Counted from the first letter of the stretch, positions 39,250 to 47,379 are shown. The stretch: 64,000 nucleotides of DNA from Clostridium sp. UBA1056 (GCA_002316385.1 DCDL01000015.1:14924-78923); one strand, 5' to 3'. Made by a program: numbers and translations. The notes: a model not told the origin generated them from the sequence alone.

Positions 39250-39339
39250 ATATCTCTCCTATATATCATTGTTTCCAATTCGCAACATCTGTAAACTATA
39301 TTATTTTAACATTATTATAATTAATTATTTTATATTGTA

Positions 39340-39594
39340 CTAGTCAATATTTATCTCTACTAGCTTATTATCTTTAAAATGATAAATAGCTTTATATTCC
39401 ATCTTCTTATCTTTTATCATTTCCTTTAAGTTATCTATAATATCTATATCAGTCTTTAAACTTATGCCACAACTTTTAGTTATATATGTTGGGGTTGGCA
39501 TCATAGTAACTTTAATCTTCTCATTAACACAAACTGATTCTGCCTTCATAGCTTCATGGGTATTATTAAAAGTTACAATTAAAAATTCCTTCAT
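39340..39594 (-). CDS. DUF3343 putative Se/S carrier protein
   Basis: An 84-residue protein with FLIVTFNNTHEAMKAES at the N-terminus and TYITKSCGISLKT with a single conserved Cys (~42). The family is annotated as a putative selenium/sulfur carrier. It directly follows yedF (25 bp), so a shared role in sulfur or selenium handling is inferred from context. Confidence 0.8.
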   Translation of the reverse strand: MKEFLIVTFNNTHEAMKAESVCVNEKIKVTMMPTPTYITKSCGISLKTDIDIIDNLKEMIKDKKMEYKAIYHFKDNKLVEINID

Positions 39595-39619
39595 TCCTTA
39601 TATCTCCTAGCATTAATTA

Positions 39620-40225
39620 TTATAGTTTTATTGTTCTTCCTTTGTTCATCATTTCAATTATTGCATACATATTAGTAATTTCTCCAACTTCAAGATTATC
39701 CTTTAATCCATAGAAGTCTAAACAAAGACCACAACTTTGTACATTTACACATCTTTCTTTTAATCTCTTTATACTATCAAGAGTAAGCGCTCCTTCAACT
39801 ACTAGTTTTACTCCAGCATTTAAAAATAGTAAATTATCAGGTACGACTTCTGCTTCAGAAAGTGCAAATAAATAACTCTTCATAAGAGCTACCCCTAATT
39901 CATCATCTCCATTTCCTAATTTATCTGATCCTATAACAATAGTAAATATCTCTTCTCTACTTGTATCATTTTCCAATTTTAACTCTTCTGCTTTTGCTTT
40001 ACCCTTTGTAATTGTTATATAAAATAGATTACCTTCTTTTTCTTCTACTTCATAGGTAAATCCATTTCCTCTCACAAATTTAACTACGTTATTTTTTGCA
40101 ACCTCATTATCTACAATAGTTACTCCAACTCCACTTTCTAAGTTATCGAAATATTTCTTTGTATTTACTACTGGAATTGGACAATTTAGACCCTTACAAT
40201 CAATTATATTATTAACATTTTTCAT
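39620..40225 (-). CDS. yedF: YedF-family selenium/sulfur metabolism protein
   Basis: A 201-residue fusion. Residues 1-75 are a TusA/SirA-like domain with the CPxP motif (DCKGLNCPIP, Cys ~14). Residues ~90-201 are a DsrE-like domain with GSDKLGNGDDELG and a Cys pair in VQSCGLCLDFYG (~160-165). This architecture is the YedF family linked in comparative genomics to SelD-dependent selenium use other than selenocysteine. It pairs with DUF3343 and, across a divergent gap, with a class V desulfurase. Confidence 0.87.
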   Translation of the reverse strand: MKNVNNIIDCKGLNCPIPVVNTKKYFDNLESGVGVTIVDNEVAKNNVVKFVRGNGFTYEVEEKEGNLFYITITKGKAKAEELKLENDTSREEIFTIVIGSDKLGNGDDELGVALMKSYLFALSEAEVVPDNLLFLNAGVKLVVEGALTLDSIKRLKERCVNVQSCGLCLDFYGLKDNLEVGEITNMYAIIEMMNKGRTIKL

Positions 40226-40587
40226 AGTTGTTTTCCCCCTATTAAAATTATTATCATTTTATATATGATTACTATTTATTAACTATTATCTCCAAATAAA
40301 TATATCAATATAATGTTGTATATATTTATTATAATGTTGTATGATTGTGTTGTAATAAGTTATTTAAGTTAACTTTTTATATATAAGTCTAAATAAATAA
40401 AATTTATTTATATTTTCTAATATAATCCATTATTTTAAATAAATTCAGTATAAAAACTTTATTAAAACTTATGTATATTAAATTAATTATATCAAATGTA
40501 TAGAATATATCATATTTAAATTTATAATATATAAACTCTATTTATTATATATTTCTATATTATAAATTTAAACTAGGAGGTAATATT
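40226..40587. other. Non-coding divergent gap between yedF and the desulfurase
   Basis: 362 bp, nearly all A/T. It holds one 94-bp MITE-like repeat (40381-40474) and must hold both promoters, but no clear -35/-10 pair was identified. Confidence 0.55.
40381..40474. repeat. MITE-like ~94 bp repeat, copy 1
   Basis: It begins ATATAAGT-(n)-AATAAATAAAAT and ends ACTTTATTAAAACTTATGT. The ends are inverted repeats of each other (ATATAAGT...AATAAA versus its complement). The length equals the copy at 46069-46162; the interior is more diverged. Confidence 0.65.
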
Positions 40588-41742
40588 ATGCAAGTTTATG
40601 TAGATAATGCTGCTACATCTTTTCCGAAACCAGATTCTGTTTATAATGATATTCTTAATTATATGAGGAATATAGGTGGTAATCCTGGAAGAGGTGCATC
40701 TACATCATCATTAAAAGGAAATAAAGTAATATTTCAATGTAGAAATGCTTTATGCGAATTTTTTAATTTCAACGACACTAAAAATGTAATATTCACATCT
40801 AATATTACTATGTCTTTAAATATTTTAATTAAAGGTGTAATTAAACCTGGTTGGCATGTTATAACATCTTCTATGGATCATAACAGTACTCTTAGAACTT
40901 TAAATGAACTAAAATCTAAAGGTATAATTGAACTAGATATAATTCAATGTAATAAGTTAGGCGAAATTGATATAGAAGATTTTAAAAGTAAAATCAAAGA
41001 TAATACTAAACTCGTAACCCTATCTCATGGTTCTAATATAATTGGTACTATTCAGCCCTTAGCTACTATTGGGGAAATATGCAAGGATAATAATATATTT
41101 TTTATTATTGATAGTGCTCAAACTGCTGGTGTTCTTGATTTAGATTTTCAAAAATTAAATTGTAATGCATTAGCCTTTACTGGACATAAGAGTCTGTTAG
41201 GGCCTCAAGGTATAGGCGGATTTATTATAGATGATTTAATGAATGATGTTTGCTCTTCCTTAATAGTTGGTGGTACAGGAAGTGTTTCTTCTGATATAAT
41301 TCAGCCTAATTTTTTACCTGATAAGTTTGAAAGTGGTACTATTAATGCTCCTGGTATAGCTGGTCTCCTTGCTGGAATAAATTTTATTAAAAGTGAAGGA
41401 TTATCTGCAATTAAAGAGCACGAAGATTATCTAACACAAAAATTTATTGATGGTATATTAAATATTCCTACTATGAAGGTCTATGGACATCTAAATACTG
41501 AAAATCGAACTTCAACTATATCTATAAATTCATCTAGAATAGATAATAATGAACTTGGATTTATTCTTGACTCTGAATATAATATTATAACTAGAACAGG
41601 ACTTCATTGCGCTCCTTTAGCTCATAAAACTATAGGAACTTACCCTAATGGAACTTTAAGATTTAGTTTTGGATATTTTAATGATGAAAAAGATATATCT
41701 TATATTTTATCTTGCATAAATTTAATTATCAAAAGGTCATAA
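40588..41742 (+). CDS. Class V aminotransferase-fold cysteine desulfurase family protein
   Basis: A 384-residue PLP enzyme like the EF2568-type desulfurases found in selenium-utilisation loci. It starts at ATG with AGGAGG seven bases upstream. It shows the N-terminal YVDNAATSFPKP, NITMSLN, SHGSNIIGTI, DSAQTAGV (PLP Asp), FTGHKSLLGPQG with the PLP Lys (~206), and the catalytic Cys in RTGLHCAP (~337). It releases sulfur or selenium from cysteine or selenocysteine. It stands divergent from yedF-DUF3343 and upstream of yyaC. Confidence 0.88.
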   Translation: MQVYVDNAATSFPKPDSVYNDILNYMRNIGGNPGRGASTSSLKGNKVIFQCRNALCEFFNFNDTKNVIFTSNITMSLNILIKGVIKPGWHVITSSMDHNSTLRTLNELKSKGIIELDIIQCNKLGEIDIEDFKSKIKDNTKLVTLSHGSNIIGTIQPLATIGEICKDNNIFFIIDSAQTAGVLDLDFQKLNCNALAFTGHKSLLGPQGIGGFIIDDLMNDVCSSLIVGGTGSVSSDIIQPNFLPDKFESGTINAPGIAGLLAGINFIKSEGLSAIKEHEDYLTQKFIDGILNIPTMKVYGHLNTENRTSTISINSSRIDNNELGFILDSEYNIITRTGLHCAPLAHKTIGTYPNGTLRFSFGYFNDEKDISYILSCINLIIKRS

Positions 41743-41810
41743 TCATTTAATAATACATGTATTAAATTCCGCTTTATGGTAATACTTTCTAATATAGGAG
41801 GGTATTGCTT

Positions 41811-42419
41811 ATGGTAAAAAAGATTATTTTCGATGCTTTATCTGATAATTGTATATATGATATAAGAGAAGTTCTTTCACAAGAATTAACTAAGGTTATT
41901 AAAGATGATAGAGATATTGTTATTTTATGTGTAGGTACAGATAGATCTACTGGTGATAGTTTAGGTCCAATTGTAGGTGATAAACTTAAATTTTTAGTTA
42001 GAGATAAAGTATCCATATACGGTAATTTAGAGAATCCTGTACATGCAAAAAATATTTCTGAAACCAATGATCTAATACTTAAAAATCATGATAATCCATA
42101 TATTATAGCCATAGATGCATCTTTAGGGAGCCTTCAAAATGTAGGAAAGATTATAATAGAATCTAAACCACTTTGCCCTGGAGCTGCTCTCAATAAAAAT
42201 TTACCTCCTGTTGGAGATTTAAGTATTGTTGGTATTGTTAATATATCAGGCTCATTAGAATTTATGGTGCTTCAAAACACTAGACTATATATAGTAATGA
42301 AATTAGCTGAAATAATTTCCTCTGGAATATACCATTCTATATTAAAAACTATAGGTGGTCGAAAATCTTCCTTCAAGATTAATGATAAAGACATTCTTAA
42401 TGTTTTAGATGCAGACTAA
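41811..42419 (+). CDS. yyaC: YyaC-type sporulation protein (DUF1256)
   Basis: A 202-residue protein of the spore protease-like YyaC family, restricted to endospore-formers. Typical motifs are CVGTDRSTGDSLGP (~45-58), IAIDASLG (~102) and PGAALNKNLPPVGD (~125-138). The ATG at 41811 has AGGAGGG; the TTG at 41805 is too close. It lies at the end of the plus-strand pair and runs into a terminator that contains a parS site. Confidence 0.87.
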   Translation: MVKKIIFDALSDNCIYDIREVLSQELTKVIKDDRDIVILCVGTDRSTGDSLGPIVGDKLKFLVRDKVSIYGNLENPVHAKNISETNDLILKNHDNPYIIAIDASLGSLQNVGKIIIESKPLCPGAALNKNLPPVGDLSIVGIVNISGSLEFMVLQNTRLYIVMKLAEIISSGIYHSILKTIGGRKSSFKINDKDILNVLDAD

Positions 42420-42426
42420 TTTTATT

Positions 42427-42475
42427 AAAAAGAGATAATAAGTGTTTCACGTGAAACATTTATTATCTCTTTTTG
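42427..42475 (+). terminator. Terminator of yyaC with a parS site in its stem
   Basis: A 16-bp outer stem (AAAAAGAGATAATAAG with its complement, one G-U) encloses the 16-bp parS palindrome, so the whole 48 bases can fold as one hairpin ending in TTTTT. Confidence 0.85.
42443..42458. promoter_or_regulatory. parS centromere site 1
   Basis: TGTTTCACGTGAAACA is an exact match to the Firmicute parS consensus bound by ParB/Spo0J. Confidence 0.96.
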
Positions 42476-43115
42476 ATATATAATAATCAACCTTAAAAAA
42501 TACAAGTTAAATTTAATCCATTTAATACTTAATTAAATACATATATAAACTCAAAATATAATAGAATAACTTTACATTGCAATATATAATTCTTATATAA
42601 TTATCTAATATGACTTATTCTTATAATCAAATTTGTTTTATGTGCATTATTGCTTTGACATATAAAATTTATAAGTTATTAATCTTCTTAACTTATTCCC
42701 TATTAAACTGTATACGTATAAACTTTTCTTTATAACTTTCTATATATTTTATCTAAAAAATATATATGAGATAATAAACTCAATAAATATTTATAAATAA
42801 CTATATACCTTTCTACCCAAATGGTAAACTACTACTCTAAACTCTATCCTAACTTTTTAAAATTAACTATATAACCACATTAATGTATAATAATGTGGTT
42901 ATTATTCATAATTTTATTGTCATTCAAAGTGGTTTCATTACAACTATTACTTTACCATGAACCTATGGTTATGAGCTATATTCTTTTATAAGCCAGTGTT
43001 GTACTTAAAATAATGATTTACTTATACATTATTAATTAAAATTACCTCAAATGCATTGTTAATATTCTTTGTTTTATCCATAATCTAAGGGATAACTCCT
43101 TCTTGAGTTTCAAAG

Positions 43116-43153
43116 ACTATATAACTATTTAAAATTTAAAATAGTTATATAGT
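43116..43153. repeat. Modular palindrome, ACTATATAACTATTT type
   Basis: 15-bp perfect arms with an 8-base centre. The same AACTATTTAAA...TTTAAATAGTT module occurs at 63446-63469, and in both places another palindrome follows within 15-30 bp. Confidence 0.65.
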
Positions 43154-43166
43154 TAAATAGTTCTCT

Positions 43167-43198
43167 TTATAACATTTTAAAATTTTAAAATGTTATAA
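43167..43198. repeat. Modular palindrome, AACATTTTAAAA type (32 bp perfect)
   Basis: Exactly self-complementary. Its central 30 bases are the same as those of the 7550-7589 palindrome. Confidence 0.7.
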
Positions 43199-43385
43199 TT
43201 TGAAAATGTTACATATTTAATTACTTATATATCTATTTTAGAAACTTTATTATCTTCCTATAATTAATTCAAGTAATATTCTTCAGAAAATCCTATCTTT
43301 ACTTATTGAAATAAGCTAGTGTTTAATTTAAATTATATTATGTATATACTATATTAAGTTTCCACACTCAATCAAATATATTATT

Positions 43386-43421
43386 TCAAATGACTTTAAC
43401 CGTAGCGTTAAAGTTATTTGA
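43386..43421. repeat. Hairpin with CGTAGC loop in the gene-free region
   Basis: A 15-bp stem (TCAAATGACTTTAAC with its complement, one G-T) around CGTAGC. It is the most GC-containing spot of the region and has no T-run on either side. Confidence 0.5.
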
Positions 43422-43576
43422 GTAATTATTACTTTAATATATATTAGTTTTACTTTTAGTTACATAGTAAAGTATATTGAGGTTTAGAGATTATCCTACT
43501 ATTTCTATATACCAATACATCAATTTTAAAATATTTAAATTGCTACAAATGCAATTTATATAACATAAACACATAA

Positions 43577-43614
43577 AAAGTAAATGAATCATTATATAGT
43601 AATTCATTTACTTT
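43577..43614 (-). terminator. Terminator after the DUF4446 gene
   Basis: A 13-bp stem AAAGTAAATGAAT / ATTCATTTACTTT followed on the minus strand by T. Confidence 0.82.
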
Positions 43615-43621
43615 AATACAT

Positions 43622-44134
43622 TTATTCTTTATTAGTATTTATAGCTTGATGAAGCACCTTATTTTCTTCTTCAGACAAGTCGTATCTAGATATTCCATTA
43701 TCGATAGGTTTTGCATATGTAATACTTTCATTTCTTGAATAAATACTAGTTATTATTACCCCATTATTATTTCCATCTAAAAGAGCAATGGAATAACTTA
43801 AATCACTTCCTACATCTTCGAAAGCTTTATATCTTTGCATTGCCACTTTTTGAACACAAGATGTAACTATATTAGATGTTTTATTACATATACCTTTAAC
43901 TTCATTTGTCACTTCTTCTATATTACTAATTTTGTCTAATGAGTTTACTAATAATTCTTCTAAGTTTTTACTATTAGTTCCCTTCATCATTTTTCTATAT
44001 TTATCGTTCATCTTGCTTGTAGATATCGATGATGATATTACTACAATAATTAGTATAAATACTAATATAATTAATCCTATAGTTATAAATATATTATATT
44101 GATTAAGAAACTCTACAATTTGTATCAAAAGCAT
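43622..44134 (-). CDS. DUF4446 membrane-anchored protein
   Basis: A 170-residue protein. Residues ~12-35 are one membrane helix (IFITIGLIILVFILIIVVI), residues 45-90 a predicted coiled coil, and ~95-165 a conserved soluble domain (RYKAFEDVGSDLSYSIALLDGNNNGVIITSIYSR). The family occurs next to parAB in clostridia, and here the gene follows parB with only a parS between. A link to chromosome segregation is inferred from location only. Confidence 0.82.
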   Translation of the reverse strand: MLLIQIVEFLNQYNIFITIGLIILVFILIIVVISSSISTSKMNDKYRKMMKGTNSKNLEELLVNSLDKISNIEEVTNEVKGICNKTSNIVTSCVQKVAMQRYKAFEDVGSDLSYSIALLDGNNNGVIITSIYSRNESITYAKPIDNGISRYDLSEEENKVLHQAINTNKE

Positions 44135-44150
44135 TCATCCTTTCTAAAAA

Positions 44151-44166
44151 TGTTTCACGTGAAACA
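44151..44166. promoter_or_regulatory. parS centromere site 2
   Basis: TGTTTCACGTGAAACA, exact. It directly abuts the parB stop codon (44167-44169) and lies 16 bp ahead of the DUF4446 start. Confidence 0.96.
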
Positions 44167-45021
44167 TTATATATTTAAAATATCTATTATTCTTTGCAAA
44201 TCTTCTTGGGAGTAATATTCTATTTCTATCTTTCCTTTATTCTTTGAATTATTACTAATACTTACCTTTGTATTAAAATGATTTTCTAATTTTGATTTTA
44301 TATCCTTATAATATATATTATCTTCTACTTTTTTAGTTTCTTTTCTATCATTACTCTTATAGTAATTTCTTACTAATAATTCTGTTTGCCTAACATTTAA
44401 ATTTTCATCAATAACTTTTTGAGCTACTACATATTGATCATCTTTATTTTCTAAAGATAATATTGACCTACCGTGACCTTCTGAGAGTACACCTTCAATC
44501 AAATATCCTTGTATTCTTTCATCTAAATTTAGTAATCTTAAGGAATTGGCTATAGTACTTCTAGATTTTGAGACCTGCTTGCTTATCTCTTCCTGAGTTA
44601 AGTTAAAATCATTTAGTAATTTTTTATATGCTGTCGCTTCTTCTATAGGATTTAAATCTTCTCTAATTATATTTTCAATTAAAGAAATTTGCACAACTTC
44701 TACATCTGACAAATCTTTAATGATTACTGGTACTTCTTTTAGGTTTAATAATTTCGCTGCTCTCCATCTACGTTCACCGGCAATTATTACATAAATCTTC
44801 TCTTCTTTTCTAACTACAATAGGTTGTATTATTCCATGTTCCTTAATAGAATTAGCTAACTCCATTAATTTCTCATTATCAAAATGTTTTCTTGGTTGAT
44901 CTTTATTAGGCTTAATTAGATTTATATCTATATTTATAACTTGTCCATTGTTACTATCTTGAAAATCATTTTCTGGAATTAATGATGATAAGCCTTTTCC
45001 TAAAGCCCCTGTTTTCTTCAT
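44167..45021 (-). CDS. parB: Chromosome partition protein ParB (Spo0J)
   Basis: A 284-residue CTP-dependent clamp that loads at parS. It has an N-terminal ParA-interacting segment (GALGKGLSSLI), the CTP-binding motif AGERRWRAAK (~84) with ENIIREDLNP (~116), and the parS-reading helix-turn-helix VSKSRSTIANSLRLLNL (~146-162) with the Arg typical of ParB rather than Noc. A C-terminal dimer domain ends the protein. It is 1 bp from parA, in the order parA-parB, with parS abutting its stop codon. Confidence 0.96.
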   Translation of the reverse strand: MKKTGALGKGLSSLIPENDFQDSNNGQVINIDINLIKPNKDQPRKHFDNEKLMELANSIKEHGIIQPIVVRKEEKIYVIIAGERRWRAAKLLNLKEVPVIIKDLSDVEVVQISLIENIIREDLNPIEEATAYKKLLNDFNLTQEEISKQVSKSRSTIANSLRLLNLDERIQGYLIEGVLSEGHGRSILSLENKDDQYVVAQKVIDENLNVRQTELLVRNYYKSNDRKETKKVEDNIYYKDIKSKLENHFNTKVSISNNSKNKGKIEIEYYSQEDLQRIIDILNI

Positions 45022-45022
45022 G

Positions 45023-45793
45023 CTACTTTCCTCCTTGTCTATTAATAAACTCTTCAGTTAAAGCTTCAAAAGCTTCTGCTCCTTTACATTTATCATCATA
45101 TAGCATGATGGGAAGCCCAAAACTAGGTGATTCTGCTACCTTAACATTTCTTGGTATGAAAGTGTTATATACCTTATCACTAAAGTATTTTTTTATTTCT
45201 TCCACTACTTCATTACATAATTTAGTTCTACTATCATACATACTCATAATTACGCCTTCAATTTCAAGTCCAGTATTAAGATACCTCTTGATTAATTGTA
45301 TAGTACTCATTAATTGGCCTACTCCTTCAAGGGCATAAAATTCACATTGAATTGGTATTAAAACTGAATCAGATGCTGTTAATGCATTAATAGTTAATAC
45401 CCCTAAAGAAGGTGGGCAATCTATAAATATATAATCATAATCATCCTTTACTTCATCAATTTTATTCTTTAAAACTTTCTCTCTCTGCTCTTGACTTATA
45501 ACTTCAACTTCAGCAGCTGCTAAAGTCATAGTTGAAGGTGCAATATAAAAGTTATCTACTATTTCACTTTTTTTGATAACCTCTTTTAAAGAAACATTAC
45601 TTGTTAATACATCATACATAGAACAATGTATCTTTCTCTTATCTAACCCTATACCACTAGTTGTGTTTCCTTGTGGATCTATGTCTATAGATAGAACTTT
45701 ATATCCATTCATTGCTAAATATGAACATAAATTTATATTAGTAGTTGTTTTTCCAACTCCTCCTTTTTGATTGAAAATACATATTACCTTCAT
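45023..45793 (-). CDS. parA: Chromosome partition ATPase ParA (Soj)
   Basis: A 256-residue deviant Walker ATPase (KGGVGKTTTNIN) with IFIDCPPSLGVLT and IPIQCEFYALEG. It starts at the ATG at 45793, seven bases from AAGGGGG; the upstream ATG at 45811 precedes the ribosome site and is rejected. It lacks the extra N-terminal DNA-binding domain of plasmid ParA types. It forms an operon with parB. Confidence 0.96.
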   Translation of the reverse strand: MKVICIFNQKGGVGKTTTNINLCSYLAMNGYKVLSIDIDPQGNTTSGIGLDKRKIHCSMYDVLTSNVSLKEVIKKSEIVDNFYIAPSTMTLAAAEVEVISQEQREKVLKNKIDEVKDDYDYIFIDCPPSLGVLTINALTASDSVLIPIQCEFYALEGVGQLMSTIQLIKRYLNTGLEIEGVIMSMYDSRTKLCNEVVEEIKKYFSDKVYNTFIPRNVKVAESPSFGLPIMLYDDKCKGAEAFEALTEEFINRQGGK

Positions 45794-45896
45794 ATTATCC
45801 CCCTTATCCATAGTAGGCCTTATGCAAAATAATAGATCTACTTAATTTTTACTTTACTAATATTCTTAATTGGTATAAATTTTAATTTTTCTATGC

Positions 45897-45989
45897 ATAT
45901 AAGTTCCAACAAATAAAATTCATTAATATTCTTTAAGATATCTAGGATTGCAAGTATATTAAATGTGGAAACTTTATTAAAACTTATAT
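45897..45989. repeat. MITE-like ~94 bp repeat, copy 2
   Basis: 93 bp, from ATATAAGTTCCAACAAATAA to TTTATTAAAACTTATAT. It is clearly similar along its whole length to copy 3, in the same orientation, 79 bp away. The terminal inverted repeat is about 15 bp, imperfect. Confidence 0.75.
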
Positions 45990-46068
45990 ATTTATATTAT
46001 ATATTGATATAGATTTTATTTAAAGGGATTATTATATAAATTAATAAGTATTTATATTTTTTATCAAT

Positions 46069-46162
46069 ATATAAGTTCCAATAAATAAAATTCATTAATA
46101 CTCCCTAGTGTAATCTAGGATTGCAATCATATTTAATATAGAAACTTTATTAAAACTTATAT
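46069..46162. repeat. MITE-like ~94 bp repeat, copy 3
   Basis: 94 bp, from ATATAAGTTCCAATAAATAA to TTTATTAAAACTTATAT. It has an additional internal inverted pair CCTAG / CTAGG. Confidence 0.75.
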
Positions 46163-46361
46163 ATAAGAAGAAAAGAAAAATTTCTTTATTATCTATAATA
46201 AATGTATTATTTCATCTAAATTAATAATAAAAATATTGACTACTTCTATATCTAATATAATCGTAAGATATAAAAGACTCTTAACTCTAATGAATAGAGT
46301 AATTCCTGTAACAATTAGATGCTTTCTTCATGATGATCCATATATTTCTAATAAAAATTTT

Positions 46362-46408
46362 TGTAATTAAAGTGATATTTAATTCTTCTTCTTATCACTT
46401 TAATTACA
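46362..46408 (-). terminator. Strong hairpin downstream of noc
   Basis: A 16-bp perfect stem TGTAATTAAAGTGATA / TATCACTTTAATTACA with a 15-base loop, followed on the minus strand by A5T5. It stands behind the parS hairpin as a possible back-up terminator. Confidence 0.55.
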
Positions 46409-46431
46409 TATAAAACTCCATTAATCGATAA

Positions 46432-46471
46432 AAGACTACAAAATGTTTCACGTGAAACATTTTGTAGTCTT
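46432..46471 (-). terminator. Terminator of noc with a parS site at its centre
   Basis: A 40-bp perfect palindrome (outer arm AAGACTACAAAA) centred on parS and followed on the minus strand by a short T-run. Confidence 0.78.
46444..46459. promoter_or_regulatory. parS centromere site 3
   Basis: TGTTTCACGTGAAACA, exact, at the centre of the hairpin 37 bp after the noc stop codon. Confidence 0.96.
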
Positions 46472-46495
46472 CTATATAAATTATTATATTAAATA

Positions 46496-47275
46496 TTATT
46501 TCTTTTTTATTGTTATAGTAACTTGTATACTATCATCCAACTCTTTAGATCTATATTTAGCCTCTACTCCATATTTATCAAAAACTTGTTTTACAGTATT
46601 AACATATATAGCTGGACTAAAAGACCCCTTTATTCTCTTTTTTCCATCTGAGGCAACTTCACTATGTGCTAATTTAAGTAATTCTCTATCTATAAGTTCT
46701 TCTGTCTTTTTTACATTTAATCCATTCTTTATTACACTTTCTAATACCTGATAACGTAGTTCTTCAGTAGGTATTTTTAATAATGCTCTAGCATGTCTCT
46801 CAGTTAATTTATTACCAATTATTGTGCTAATTATCTTTTCATCTAATTTTAAAATTCTTAACTTATTTGCTATAGTAGATTGCTTCTTACCTATAACCTC
46901 TGATAATTGTTCTTGAGTGTAAGAATGTACTTTAATTAAATTATGATATGCTAATGCTTCCTCATAAAAATTTAAGTCCTCTCTCTGCAAATTTTCTAAT
47001 AAAGCAATCGCAGCAGAATCCCTATCATTAATATTAACTACTATAGCTGGTACTTTTGATAATCCAGCTTCTTTAGCTGCTCTTAATCTTCTTTCACCTG
47101 CGATTAGCTCATAATTATCCTCATCTATTTTTCTAACTGATAAAGGTTGAATTATTCCATAAACCTTTATTGATTGTGCAAGCTCTTGTATTGATTCCTC
47201 GTCAAATACTTTCCTCGGCTGATAAAGATTGGGACATATCGAATCGACCTCTATATAATTAATAGTATTCTCCAT
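46496..47275 (-). CDS. noc: ParB-family nucleoid occlusion protein Noc
   Basis: A 259-residue ParB paralogue. CTP-binding motifs are AGERRLRAAKE (~58) and LENLQREDLN. The recognition region IGKKQSTIANKLRILKL...LTERHARALL carries the Gln, Lys and Arg that mark Noc rather than ParB, so it is predicted to bind Noc sites, not parS. Unlike B. subtilis Noc, the protein begins almost directly with the core (MENTINYIEVDSICPNLYQP) and lacks the N-terminal amphipathic membrane-targeting helix. It lies between rsmG and parA, as in B. subtilis. Confidence 0.88.
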   Translation of the reverse strand: MENTINYIEVDSICPNLYQPRKVFDEESIQELAQSIKVYGIIQPLSVRKIDEDNYELIAGERRLRAAKEAGLSKVPAIVVNINDRDSAAIALLENLQREDLNFYEEALAYHNLIKVHSYTQEQLSEVIGKKQSTIANKLRILKLDEKIISTIIGNKLTERHARALLKIPTEELRYQVLESVIKNGLNVKKTEELIDRELLKLAHSEVASDGKKRIKGSFSPAIYVNTVKQVFDKYGVEAKYRSKELDDSIQVTITIKKK

Positions 47276-47379
47276 TTTATACCATCCTTTTATAAAATTC
47301 CTTATCTTTAATTAAAATTCTATATCAGTCTTAAAATTCCTCTTTATATTTCACAATTAATATAAATATTTCTAGAAAT

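Larger units (their letters stand above)
42476..43576. other. 1.1-kb gene-free region between yyaC and the DUF4446 gene
   Basis: No credible ORF, tRNA or known RNA is seen. It holds a 10-bp hairpin AACCACATTA / TAATGTGGTT (42873-42900), two long palindromes (43116-43153, 43167-43198) and a 15-bp hairpin with a GC loop (43386-43421). It is bounded by converging terminators and lies 1.6 kb from parB-proximal parS. Confidence 0.6.
45812..46431. other. Non-coding region between noc and parA
   Basis: About 620 bp. It contains two tandem-oriented MITE-like repeats (45897-45989 and 46069-46162), a 16-bp hairpin (46362-46408) and probably the parAB promoter. No ORF is seen. Confidence 0.6.

Noticed and set aside
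43116..43198. CRISPR array from repeated palindromes
   Set aside because: There are only two different palindromes, no regular spacers and no cas genes in the window.
45897..46162. Insertion sequence
   Set aside because: The repeats are under 100 bp and no transposase reading frame is present; a non-autonomous element is the most that can be claimed.
46444..46459. Noc-binding site next to noc
   Set aside because: The sequence is an exact parS, not the ATTTCCCGGGAAAT type expected for Noc.
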